From NCBI GenBank assembly GCA_019323575.1, contig JAHWHB010000056.1, positions 1 to 6,414 on the forward strand: a stretch of 6,414 bases of DNA. The letters run 5' to 3'. Each line of letters opens with the position of its first letter. Positions within the stretch are counted from its first letter, which is position 1. The stretch is from Candidatus Woesearchaeota archaeon. GTDB lineage: Archaea; Nanobdellota; Nanobdellia; Woesearchaeales; ARS49. This document shows positions 1 to 5,055 of the stretch, in pieces. The notes under the pieces were generated by a model. The model saw only the letters and a program-made list of their open reading frames with translations, did not search any database and had not been told where the DNA came from. Position numbers and translations under genes: made by a program.

Positions 1-230
1 AAGCCTCTTGCCATGAATCTTTGTGTCTGCATTGCTACTTCTGATTGTGATGCTCCGAATGCGAATGTGCATGGGCTGTCGCAGAATCCTGATGGTGCAT
101 CTCCTAGTAATGTTGGTATTGCTCCGGTGCTCTTTTTTGCTCCTGAGAACATCAGCACTAGTCCTATTACTGCAATGACTGCTATTACACCTAGAATTAC
201 GAGTGCTATTCCTCTATGTTCTTCTTCCAT
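1..230 (-). CDS. Membrane-anchored hypothetical protein, N-terminal part (3' end outside window)
   Basis: This is a partial gene; 76 residues are visible and the frame runs open off the left edge. The start is the ATG at 230-228, chosen because a full Shine-Dalgarno site (GAGGTGAT, 242-235) sits just before it and a TATA box lies further upstream. The protein begins with a short acidic head (MEEEHRG). One long hydrophobic helix follows, residues about 8-29, rich in Ile, Val, Leu and Ala. It then continues as a Gly/Ser/Ala-rich soluble stretch containing a CDSPC motif at residues 50-54. There is no clear signal-peptidase site, so the helix is best read as an anchor with the remainder outside the cytoplasm. 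I do not recognise a named family. Short membrane-anchored proteins of this style are common in DPANN archaea, which is a recollection and not a search result. Function is unknown. The CxxxC pair could form a disulfide or bind a metal. It follows oapC on the same strand but seems to have its own promoter. Confidence 0.72.
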   Translation of the reverse strand, partial: MEEEHRGIALVILGVIAVIAVIGLVLMFSGAKKSTGAIPTLLGDAPSGFCDSPCTFAFGASQSEVAMQTQRFMARG

Positions 231-234
231 TAAT

Positions 235-242
235 ATCACCTC
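235..242 (-). promoter_or_regulatory. Shine-Dalgarno site of the membrane-anchored protein
   Basis: Read on the minus strand the site is GAGGTGAT, nearly the full complement of an archaeal 16S rRNA 3' end, four bases before the ATG at 230. It decides the start codon of this gene, for which no other ATG is well placed. Confidence 0.75.
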
Positions 243-277
243 ATTTGGTTAACTTGATAGTCAATATTAACGGCTTC

Positions 278-289
278 TTATATATAAAT
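278..289 (-). promoter_or_regulatory. TATA box for the membrane-anchored protein gene
   Basis: On the minus strand this reads ATTTATATATAA, an archaeal TATA element. Its centre is near 283, so transcription should begin near 257 and give a leader of about 27 bases that includes the Shine-Dalgarno site. It starts only a few bases past the oapC stop. The gene can therefore be transcribed separately from the oap operon, though read-through is also possible because no terminator is visible after oapC. Confidence 0.6.
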
Positions 290-290
290 G

Positions 291-671
291 TTACTTTTCC
301 TTTCTCTTGAGTCTTTGGAAGCTCTCTGCTATGTCTATTATGTACTTGCCGTCTTCTAGTTTGAATATTAGGGGTGAATCGTTGAATAGTTTGACTAAAT
401 CGAGCTCGTACTTGCCTGGTTGTACTACGTGTATGCTTTCAAAGTCTAGTACTATTGGTTTGTCTTCTTTTGCTCCTACGAGCTTTAGTACGTCTTGTTC
501 TATCTGTTTTTTTTGTTCTACTGGCAGCTCTGTTGGCAGCTCGTTTTTGACTGCTTCTAGTTTTTCTGGTCTTATGAAGAAGAATAGTCTGGCTCCGCAC
601 GGGCACCCTTTTAGGATTTCTTGTGCGCCGTCCGGGTACATTTTGCTGCACCTGACGCACTGGTGTGGCAT
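291..671 (-). CDS. oapC: OapC-like zinc-ribbon protein (DUF2072 family)
   Basis: The 126-residue protein starts with a zinc ribbon: C5-x2-C8 and C23-x-C25 in the setting GCPCG. The second pair is CxC, not the CxxC usual for zinc ribbons. A charged helical linker rich in Glu, Lys and Gln follows (about 33-66). The C-terminal domain (about 70-125) contains the run IHVVQPGKYELDL and a KYIIDI segment, which I recognise as typical of the archaeal DUF2072/OapC family. In haloarchaea oapA, oapB and oapC are named for their position next to a replication origin. The molecular role is not established, but the zinc ribbon suggests nucleic-acid or protein binding. This is the last gene of a three-gene operon, with one base between the oapB stop and this ATG. 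A GGAGG at 691-687 lies 15 bases upstream, too far to be an ideal ribosome site, so translation may be coupled to oapB. No alternative start lies between. Confidence 0.88.
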   Translation of the reverse strand: MPHQCVRCSKMYPDGAQEILKGCPCGARLFFFIRPEKLEAVKNELPTELPVEQKKQIEQDVLKLVGAKEDKPIVLDFESIHVVQPGKYELDLVKLFNDSPLIFKLEDGKYIIDIAESFQRLKRKEK

Positions 672-672
672 T

Positions 673-1050
673 TTAGCGCTTTCTTGCCTCCTTGGTTAGA
701 AGTTCTATTTTGTTTGGGTCTTTTTTGATGCTTTTTACCACGCTTGATGGTCCTATTATTGTTATTCCTTGTGTGTCGCCGAAGAACATGTTTAGGAAGT
801 CGTATTTGAGTTTTTGTATGCTGTCTTTTGCTGTTTGTGATGGGTTTACGACTGCTAGTTCTATTCCTTTGAATTTTTTGTCTATTTCTTCCATTGTTGT
901 TTTGATTAGTTCTGCTTCTTCTTCTTTTCTTAGCCTTCCTTGTAATAGTACTATTTTGTTTGATTTGGCTATGTTCAGCAGTTTTCTTATTCTTCCTAGT
1001 CCGCTTAGGTTTTCTATTTCCGTGTGGGGTACGAATTGTATTGTTACCAT
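673..1050 (-). CDS. oapB: OapB-like protein, DUF2073 family
   Basis: The 125-residue protein matches the archaeal DUF2073 family by pattern. It has an N-terminal TIQFVPHTEIE strand and helix, then a KIVLLQGRL strand (about 32-40) and an acidic helix with KEEEAELI. A KGIELAVV strand follows, and near the end the conserved ITIIGPSSVVKSIKKDP segment (about 96-113). No catalytic motif is evident. The family occurs almost always between an Era-like GTPase and a DUF2072 zinc-ribbon protein, as here, and is called OapB in haloarchaea. The three proteins may act as a unit, which is an inference from conserved order. The start is the ATG directly after the oapA stop (TAA then ATG, zero spacing), with GAGG at 1060-1057 inside the last oapA codons as ribosome site. 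This strongly suggests translational coupling to oapA. Confidence 0.88.
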   Translation of the reverse strand: MVTIQFVPHTEIENLSGLGRIRKLLNIAKSNKIVLLQGRLRKEEEAELIKTTMEEIDKKFKGIELAVVNPSQTAKDSIQKLKYDFLNMFFGDTQGITIIGPSSVVKSIKKDPNKIELLTKEARKR

Positions 1051-1683
1051 TTATTTCCTCGCTAGTTCGAATAGTTTGTCGTATAGTTTGTCTACTCCCT
1101 TTCCGTACTTTCCGCTTATTGGCATTACTTCGTATTGTGGGAATGCTGCCTGCACTTTTTTTTGTTTGAATCTTTTAAGGTCTGATTTGTTTGCCAGTAT
1201 TAGGACTGGTATGTCTCTTGCCGCCAGGTTTCCTATTATTGTTACGTTGACTTGTGAGTAGGGGTCTTGTGTGCCGTCAAGCACTACCAGTACTGTGTCT
1301 ACTTCGTCCAGCCATTTGATGCTTTCTATGACTCCTTTTGTTGCCTCTCTTGCTCTTTTTTTTGCTTTTGTTGCTGGCATTCCTGATTTCATGAAGTCTT
1401 CATAGTCTATTTTTGTGGCTATTCCTGGCGTGTCTACGAGGTTAAACATCAGTTCCTTGCCGTTTTTTGCTTTTATTGTGATTTTTTCTTTTATGTTTAC
1501 TTCTCTTGTTTCGTGGGGCACTGCGCTGACTTTGCCCATTTCTTCTCCCAGCCAGTCTATGCATATTTTGTTGGCTAGTGTTGTTTTGCCAGAATTTGGG
1601 GGGCCGTATAATCCTAGTTTGAAGTTTTGCTTTGGCCCCCACTCTAGGAAGCTTTTTAGGAATTTTTTGATTTTGCTTAGCAT
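1051..1683 (-). CDS. oapA: OapA-like Era/Obg-type GTPase
   Basis: This is a 210-residue small GTPase with all five G motifs: G1 GPPNSGKT (27-34), a G2 threonine in HETREV (T59), G3 DTPG (84-87), G4 NKSD (165-168) and G5 SGK (190-192). A basic helix (about 104-124) follows switch II. The domain order fits the archaeal Era-like GTPase called OapA (origin-associated) in haloarchaea; there is no KH domain of the bacterial Era kind. The protein should bind and hydrolyse GTP in the cytoplasm, but its target is unknown. It is the first gene of the oapABC operon. A TTG at 1686 would add one residue. I prefer the ATG at 1683 because AGGTG (1693-1689) is five bases away from it and only two from the TTG. 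The amphipathic N-terminal helix (1-15) could touch membrane or a partner. Confidence 0.9.
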   Translation of the reverse strand: MLSKIKKFLKSFLEWGPKQNFKLGLYGPPNSGKTTLANKICIDWLGEEMGKVSAVPHETREVNIKEKITIKAKNGKELMFNLVDTPGIATKIDYEDFMKSGMPATKAKKRAREATKGVIESIKWLDEVDTVLVVLDGTQDPYSQVNVTIIGNLAARDIPVLILANKSDLKRFKQKKVQAAFPQYEVMPISGKYGKGVDKLYDKLFELARK

Positions 1684-1688
1684 CAACC

Positions 1689-1693
1689 CACCT
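1689..1693 (-). promoter_or_regulatory. Shine-Dalgarno site of oapA
   Basis: The minus strand reads AGGTG five bases before the ATG at 1683. The spacing favours this ATG over the TTG just upstream. Confidence 0.65.
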
Positions 1694-1722
1694 TCTTTTA
1701 TGTGTTTAATCGATTGGTGTTA

Positions 1723-1738
1723 CTATATATAATTTTCG
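1723..1738 (-). promoter_or_regulatory. BRE/TATA promoter of the oapABC operon
   Basis: On the minus strand a purine-rich CGAAAAT (BRE-like) is followed by TTATATATAG. The TATA centre near 1729 predicts a start site near 1703, giving a leader of about 20 bases that carries the AGGTG ribosome site. It is the only good promoter ahead of oapA, and no other is seen before oapB or oapC. Confidence 0.65.
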
Positions 1739-1763
1739 TTGTTTAAGAATAATAAGAGAAAAA

Positions 1764-1783
1764 GATAAAAAAAAAAATTATCT
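1764..1783 (-). terminator. Poly-T terminator after the duplicated basic protein gene
   Basis: Directly after the TAA stop (1780-1778) the minus strand has eleven T in a row (1777-1767). The run is flanked by AGATAA and its complement, so a small 6-bp dyad brackets it. Oligo-T tracts are the usual intrinsic termination signal in archaea. The signal would isolate this gene from the oap operon downstream. Confidence 0.7.
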
Positions 1784-2008
1784 TCCGCCTCTTGCCATTT
1801 TGGCTCTTGAGACGTCTCCTGATTTGTCTACGAAGTATAAGTATCCTTTTGCTTTCTTGACTCCTACTTTTGCGACTTTTTCTGGTTTTCCTGCTTTTCC
1901 TTTTCTGCCTCGGGCCATTTTTGCTCTCGAGATGTCTCCGGCTTTGTCTACGAAGTATAGGAAGCCGTCTGCTTTTTTGACTCCAACTTTTGCAACTTTT
2001 TCTGCCAT
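1778..2008 (-). CDS. Small basic protein built of two 40-residue repeats
   Basis: The 76-residue protein consists of two copies of one unit. Residues 3-35 and 43-75 are identical at 28 of 33 positions, and a short linker (KGKAGKP) joins them. Each unit has a basic lead-in (EKVAKVGVKKA), a predicted beta hairpin centred on LYFVDK with GDxS at the turn, and a basic tail AKMARG. By count there are 22 Lys/Arg and 7 Asp/Glu, so the protein is strongly positive, and it has no cysteine and no membrane segment. I do not recognise a named family. Charge and size suggest a nucleic-acid or ribosome binder, which is inference. The start is the ATG at 2008-2006 with a perfect GGAGG at 2022-2018. It has its own promoter (2098-2113) and an oligo-T terminator, an arrangement typical of a separately and perhaps highly expressed gene. 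Confidence 0.85.
   Translation of the reverse strand: MAEKVAKVGVKKADGFLYFVDKAGDISRAKMARGRKGKAGKPEKVAKVGVKKAKGYLYFVDKSGDVSRAKMARGGR
1784..2002 (-). repeat. Tandem coding duplication, period 120 bp
   Basis: Two in-frame copies (1784-1882 and 1904-2002) are offset by exactly 120 bases. Long identical stretches remain, for example the shared tttgtctacgaagtata segment at 1824-1840 and 1944-1960. Differences fall mostly at third codon positions and at five amino-acid sites, as expected for an internal duplication kept under protein-level selection. Confidence 0.9.
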
Positions 2009-2017
2009 TTTTTTATT

Positions 2018-2022
2018 CCTCC
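2018..2022 (-). promoter_or_regulatory. Shine-Dalgarno site of the duplicated basic protein
   Basis: A perfect GGAGG on the minus strand, nine bases before the ATG at 2008. It is the cleanest ribosome site in the window together with that at 235-242. Confidence 0.75.
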
Positions 2023-2029
2023 ATCTTTT

Positions 2030-2076
2030 TTTCTAGAAAGGTATAACCTTCCCCCGTCGAGATTTTTAGCGTCGAC
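2030..2076 (-). other. Cluster of three short dyads in the presumed 5' leader
   Basis: Between the presumed transcription start near 2076 and the ribosome site lie three symmetric elements. GTCGA/TCGAC (2072-2076 with 2056-2060) has an 11-base loop. AAGG/CCTT (2038-2041 with 2047-2050) encloses TTATA. TTTCTAGAAA (2030-2039) is a perfect 10-bp palindrome. Single stems are only 4-5 bp, so a stable RNA fold is not assured. They could form leader structure, an operator, or nothing. No tRNA, C/D-box or known riboswitch pattern was recognised here. Confidence 0.3.
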
Positions 2077-2097
2077 TTCTTTTCAGAAACCGAGCAT

Positions 2098-2113
2098 GTT
2101 TATAAACTTTTCT
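2098..2113 (-). promoter_or_regulatory. BRE/TATA promoter of the duplicated basic protein gene
   Basis: The minus strand reads AGAAAAG followed by TTTATAAAC, a good BRE/TATA pair. It overlaps the last codons and stop of the 68-residue gene upstream. The TATA centre near 2102 predicts a start near 2076 and therefore a leader of about 67 bases. A weaker alternative, GGTTATACC at 2040-2048, would place the start inside the ribosome site and is less likely. Confidence 0.55.
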
Positions 2114-2306
2114 TTTTTCTCGTCGGGGAGCGCCCTTTTTTCTTGTGGACGTCCTTGACAAACCACTGTGGTTTTAGAAGTTTTCTTAGCTTTTCTGCCT
2201 GTTTCATTCCGTCTTTGTATATTGCCACTATTTCTTCTTTTGTTGGGACGGGTATTTTTTCTATTTCTTTGGCTTTTTGCATTGCTTTTCTGACTTCTTT
2301 TTTCAT
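2100..2306 (-). CDS. Small lysine-rich hypothetical protein (68 aa)
   Basis: This is an unrecognised 68-residue protein. A charged N-terminal helix (residues 1-17) is broken by a PVP segment (19-21). A second helix follows, about 23-44, with EEIVAIYKDG and a KLRKLL end, then a short KPQWFVKDV stretch (45-53) and a very basic tail (54-67) with KKKGRSPTRKKK. There is no cysteine, membrane segment or signal peptide. The basic tail could bind nucleic acid, which is inference only. The start is the ATG at 2306-2304, supported by a TATA box 25 bases upstream, which implies a leaderless message. A/C-ending codons like those of the other minus-strand genes also support that it is real. It is divergent from herA with 89 bp between the starts. 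Its last codons hold the promoter of the next gene. Confidence 0.7.
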   Translation of the reverse strand: MKKEVRKAMQKAKEIEKIPVPTKEEIVAIYKDGMKQAEKLRKLLKPQWFVKDVHKKKGRSPTRKKKSL

Positions 2307-2330
2307 GTTGGTTGTTAGTTGTTTTGGTGT

Positions 2331-2338
2331 TATAAATG
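2331..2338 (-). promoter_or_regulatory. TATA box of the 68-residue protein gene
   Basis: The minus strand reads CATTTATA at 2338-2331, centred about 27 bases ahead of the ATG at 2306. This is the spacing of a leaderless archaeal promoter, and it agrees with the lack of any Shine-Dalgarno match before that ATG. Confidence 0.6.
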
Positions 2339-2358
2339 TAACGATTATTTTGTAGTCT

Positions 2359-2375
2359 AATAAAAGTTATATAAC
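2359..2375 (+). promoter_or_regulatory. BRE/TATA promoter of the herA-mre11 operon
   Basis: An A-rich BRE-like stretch (AATAAAA) precedes GTTATATAAC, which is a perfect 10-bp palindrome. Its centre at 2370-2371 lies 26 bases before the GTG start at 2396, predicting a leaderless message. Being symmetric it could also support transcription leftward, toward the 68-residue gene. Confidence 0.65.
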
Positions 2376-2395
2376 ACCCTGCAAAGGTTTGTTTT

Positions 2396-3871
2396 GTGAA
2401 AGGGTTGATTATTGGTGGTGAGTTTGGGAATATTCTTGTCAGGCAGAAGAGTGAGGCTTCTTTGGAGCTTGGCGAGTTGTTGATTGGTGATACTTCTGAG
2501 GGTAAGATTTTGTTGCAGGTTTTTGATTTGTTGTATGGTTCTCAGCTTTCTTCTCAGAATCTTGAGTTGATTTCTGGTTTGAAGTTGGAGGAGGATGAGA
2601 AGCTTGAGTTGATGGATGCTAAGCTTCGTAATTATGTTCTTGCTCGTTTGAAAAGTCTTGCTTTTATTTCTGGTAAGAATTCCAAGTCTGCCAAAACTTT
2701 GCCTGTTTTTTTTTCTGGTGTTCGTGAGCTTGTTGCTGGTGATGTCTCTTTTTTGACCACGCCTCCTAATCCTCTTTTGTTGGGCATGCTTCGTTCTGGT
2801 TCTAAGGTTTTGGATGTTCCTGTTTCTATTGACGGCAGGAAGGCTTTGAGCCATCATGTTTTGATTGCTGGCACTACTGGTCGTGGTAAGAGTGTTTTGA
2901 TGACTAATTTGCTGCGTGATGCGTTGGATAAGGATTTTTGTTCTATGCTCGTGCTTGACCCTCATGATGAGTATTTTGGCAGGTTGAGCTCGGATAAAAT
3001 TGTGTATTATACTCCTATGAATCCTCCTCCTGGCGGTTTGACTTTGAAGATTAATATTGGCCAGCTTTTGCCTAGGCATTTTGATGGTGTTGTCGATTGG
3101 AGTGACCCTCAGCGTCAGGCTCTGAATGCTTATTATCAGGCTTATAGGGATTCTTGGGTTAGTGCTCTTTTATTGGAGCATCCTTTGAAGCAGGTTTTTC
3201 ATGAGGGTACTTTGGCTGTTGTTAAGCGTACTTTGATGCAGTTGTTGCGTTTGGAGGTTGAGGAGGAAAATATTGTTTGTCATGGTGTTTTTGATCTTCA
3301 TGCCGGCAAGAGTACTGTTCCTGATGTTGTGAATGCTTTGGAGTCTGGTAAGACTGTTATTATTGATACGAGTTCTTTTCATGGTAATGTTGAGATTTTG
3401 ATTGGCAGTATGATTGCGAGTATGGTTTTGGAGCGTCATAAGACTTATTCTTTGGATGAGATGAGGTCTAGACCTGTTGTTAGTATTGTTTTGGAGGAGG
3501 CGCCTCGTGTTCTTGGCAAGGATGTTTTGGAGCATGGTCCTAATGTTTTTTCCACGCTTGCTCGTGAAGGTCGTAAGTTTAATGTTGGTTTGGTTGCTAT
3601 TACTCAGCTGCCTTCTTTGATTCCTCGTGAGATTCTTGCTAATTTGAATACTAAGATTATTTTGGGTATTGAGTTGAGGCCTGAGCGTCAGGCTATTATT
3701 GAGAGTGCTGCGCAGGATTTGTCTTCTGATGAGCGTATGATTGCTTCTTTGGATAAGGGTGAGGCTGTTGTTACTAGTAATTTTCTTTCTTTTGCTATGC
3801 CGATTAAGGTTTTGTATGAGGAGAAGAAGGTTATTAAGGTTAGGCAGAGTTTTGGGGGTTTGAAGTTGTGA
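2396..3871 (+). CDS. herA: HerA-type hexameric DNA-translocating ATPase
   Basis: The 491-residue protein has the usual HerA length and layout. An N-terminal HAS-type beta barrel spans about 1-145, starting with GLIIGGEFGNILVRQ. The FtsK/HerA-family ATPase domain follows, with Walker A GTTGRGKS (159-166). The Walker B strand is SIVLEEAPRV (363-372), where E367/E368 are the catalytic candidates. The run LAREGRKF (388-395) holds candidate arginine fingers, and the sensor-like AITQLPSLIP segment is at 401-410. A C-terminal tail (about 470-491) would brace the hexamer. HerA pumps double-stranded DNA and works with the NurA nuclease and Mre11-Rad50 in end resection of breaks. The start is GTG at 2396: the translation there begins exactly with the first barrel strand, and the TATA box sits 26 bases upstream. 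A weak AGGT at 2385-2388 is the only ribosome-site match. It overlaps mre11 by four bases. Confidence 0.95.
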   Translation: MKGLIIGGEFGNILVRQKSEASLELGELLIGDTSEGKILLQVFDLLYGSQLSSQNLELISGLKLEEDEKLELMDAKLRNYVLARLKSLAFISGKNSKSAKTLPVFFSGVRELVAGDVSFLTTPPNPLLLGMLRSGSKVLDVPVSIDGRKALSHHVLIAGTTGRGKSVLMTNLLRDALDKDFCSMLVLDPHDEYFGRLSSDKIVYYTPMNPPPGGLTLKINIGQLLPRHFDGVVDWSDPQRQALNAYYQAYRDSWVSALLLEHPLKQVFHEGTLAVVKRTLMQLLRLEVEEENIVCHGVFDLHAGKSTVPDVVNALESGKTVIIDTSSFHGNVEILIGSMIASMVLERHKTYSLDEMRSRPVVSIVLEEAPRVLGKDVLEHGPNVFSTLAREGRKFNVGLVAITQLPSLIPREILANLNTKIILGIELRPERQAIIESAAQDLSSDERMIASLDKGEAVVTSNFLSFAMPIKVLYEEKKVIKVRQSFGGLKL

Positions 3872-5055
3872 AGTTTGCTCATTTTGCTGATGTTCATCTT
3901 GGTGCTTGGCGTGATCCTAAGCTGCGTTCTGCTAATATGAAGGCTTTTGTCATGGTTGTTGATGTTTGTTTGTCTGAGAAGGTTGATTTTGTTTTGTTGT
4001 CTGGTGATTTGTTTAATACTGCTGTTCCTAGTATTGATAGTTTGAAGCTTGCTGTTGAGCAGTTTAAGCGTTTGAGTGATGCTTCTGTTCCTGTTTATTT
4101 TATTGCTGGTAGTCATGATTTTTCTCCTTCTGGGAAGACTATGTTGGATGTCCTGGAGCATGCTGGTTTTTGTGTGAATGTTGCTCGTGGTGAGGAGCTT
4201 TCTGATGGTCGTGTTAAGTTGAATTTTACTGTTGATAAGTCTGGTGCTAAGATTGTTGGTATGATTGGCAAGAAGGGCGGCTTGGAGAAGAGTTATTATC
4301 AGCTTTTGTATCGTGATAATTTGGAAAAAGAGGATGGTTTTAAGGTGTTTTTGTTTCATTCTGCTGTTGCTGAGTTGAAGCCTAAGGAGTTGTCTGGCAT
4401 GGATGCTTTTGCTGTTTCTTTGTTGCCTGCTGGTTTTGATTATTATGCCGGCGGTCACGTGCATGTTGTTGATAATGCTTCTGTTGGCAAGTACAGGAAT
4501 GTTGTTTTTCCTGGTCCTGTTTTTCCTAATAATTTTTCTGAGCTTGAGAAGTTGAAGCAGGGCAGTTTTGTTTTGTATGATGGCAAGGTTTCTCATGTTC
4601 CTGTTGTTGTTCATCCTGTTGTCTCTGTTTTTGTTGATGCTGAGGGCAAGGGTTTGTCTGAGGTTGTGGCTGAACTTAAGCGTCAGTTTGTTGGTTTGAG
4701 TGATGCGATTGTTACTATTCGTGTTTCTGGCACTTTAAAGAGTGGTAAGCCTTCTGATTTGAGTTGGAATGATGTTTTTCACGACGCTTATTCCAAGGGC
4801 GCTTTTGTTGTTTTGAAGAATACTAATTCTTTTTCGAGTAAAGAGTTGGATGTTGTTGTGGTTAAGGAGTCTAATGTCGAGGATGTTGAGGATTCTTTGC
4901 TAAAAGAGCATTCTTCTCAGTTTAAGTTTTCTGATGATGATGTTGTTCTTGCCAAGAAGTTGATGCATGTTATGTCTGCTGAGAAGCTTGAGGGTGAGAA
5001 GGTTGCTGATTTTGAGTTAAGGTTGATTTCTGAGCTGGATAAGTTGCTGGAGTAA
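3868..5055 (+). CDS. mre11: Mre11-type metallophosphoesterase nuclease
   Basis: The 395-residue protein is a little shorter than well-studied archaeal Mre11. The calcineurin-type phosphoesterase motifs are in order: I DVH (D8, H10), II GDLFN (D47), III GSHD (H83, D84), IV FHSA (H164) and V GGHVH (H197, H199). The Asn expected before His in motif III is Ser82, which is unusual because that residue normally helps bind metal. After the catalytic domain (about 1-235) comes a capping-like region (about 250-345). The acidic helical end, about 350-395, resembles the Rad50-binding region. The expected role is dsDNA exonuclease and ssDNA endonuclease activity with Mn2+ in break repair. The GTG start overlaps the herA stop (GTGA), so translation is coupled; a GGGGG lies ten bases upstream. 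The first ATG would remove motif I and is rejected. Neither rad50 nor nurA is adjacent. Confidence 0.92.
   Translation: MKFAHFADVHLGAWRDPKLRSANMKAFVMVVDVCLSEKVDFVLLSGDLFNTAVPSIDSLKLAVEQFKRLSDASVPVYFIAGSHDFSPSGKTMLDVLEHAGFCVNVARGEELSDGRVKLNFTVDKSGAKIVGMIGKKGGLEKSYYQLLYRDNLEKEDGFKVFLFHSAVAELKPKELSGMDAFAVSLLPAGFDYYAGGHVHVVDNASVGKYRNVVFPGPVFPNNFSELEKLKQGSFVLYDGKVSHVPVVVHPVVSVFVDAEGKGLSEVVAELKRQFVGLSDAIVTIRVSGTLKSGKPSDLSWNDVFHDAYSKGAFVVLKNTNSFSSKELDVVVVKESNVEDVEDSLLKEHSSQFKFSDDDVVLAKKLMHVMSAEKLEGEKVADFELRLISELDKLLE

Noticed and set aside
13..252. Plus-strand frame of 79 codons at the left end
   Set aside because: The opposite strand carries a start with a full ribosome site, TATA box and a membrane helix. 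The plus-strand frame is its shadow and has none of these.
692..1261. Plus-strand frame of 189 codons opposite oapB/oapA
   Set aside because: It is Phe/Ser/Leu-rich and overlaps two clearly conserved minus-strand genes, with no promoter or ribosome site.
1684..1686. TTG as start of oapA
   Set aside because: It lies only two bases from the AGGTG site and the next codon is ATG at better spacing; the extra residue has no support.
2051..2095. Possible origin-recognition (ORB-like) element near oapA
   Set aside because: A run of five G on the minus strand and a TTTCAGAAACC stretch recall parts of archaeal origin boxes. There is only one partial copy, no AT-rich unwinding region, no orc gene and no skew switch.
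2009..2099. Possible tRNA or C/D-box RNA in the gap
   Set aside because: No acceptor/T-loop pattern, no RUGAUGA box and no matching CUGA pair were found on either strand. The dyads are too short to define an RNA gene.
2357..3079. Long open frame antisense to herA (240 codons)
   Set aside because: It lies wholly opposite the well-supported HerA barrel and Walker A region and its translation is low-complexity (Asn, Thr, Gln, Arg, Lys rich). Sense codons here almost never end in A, so TTA, CTA and TCA are rare and antisense stops are suppressed.
3688..4614. Long open frame antisense to the herA-mre11 junction (308 codons)
   Set aside because: Same artefact of strand-biased codon use. It covers the Mre11 catalytic motifs on the other strand and has an Asn/Thr/Ile-rich composition with no recognisable domain and no promoter.
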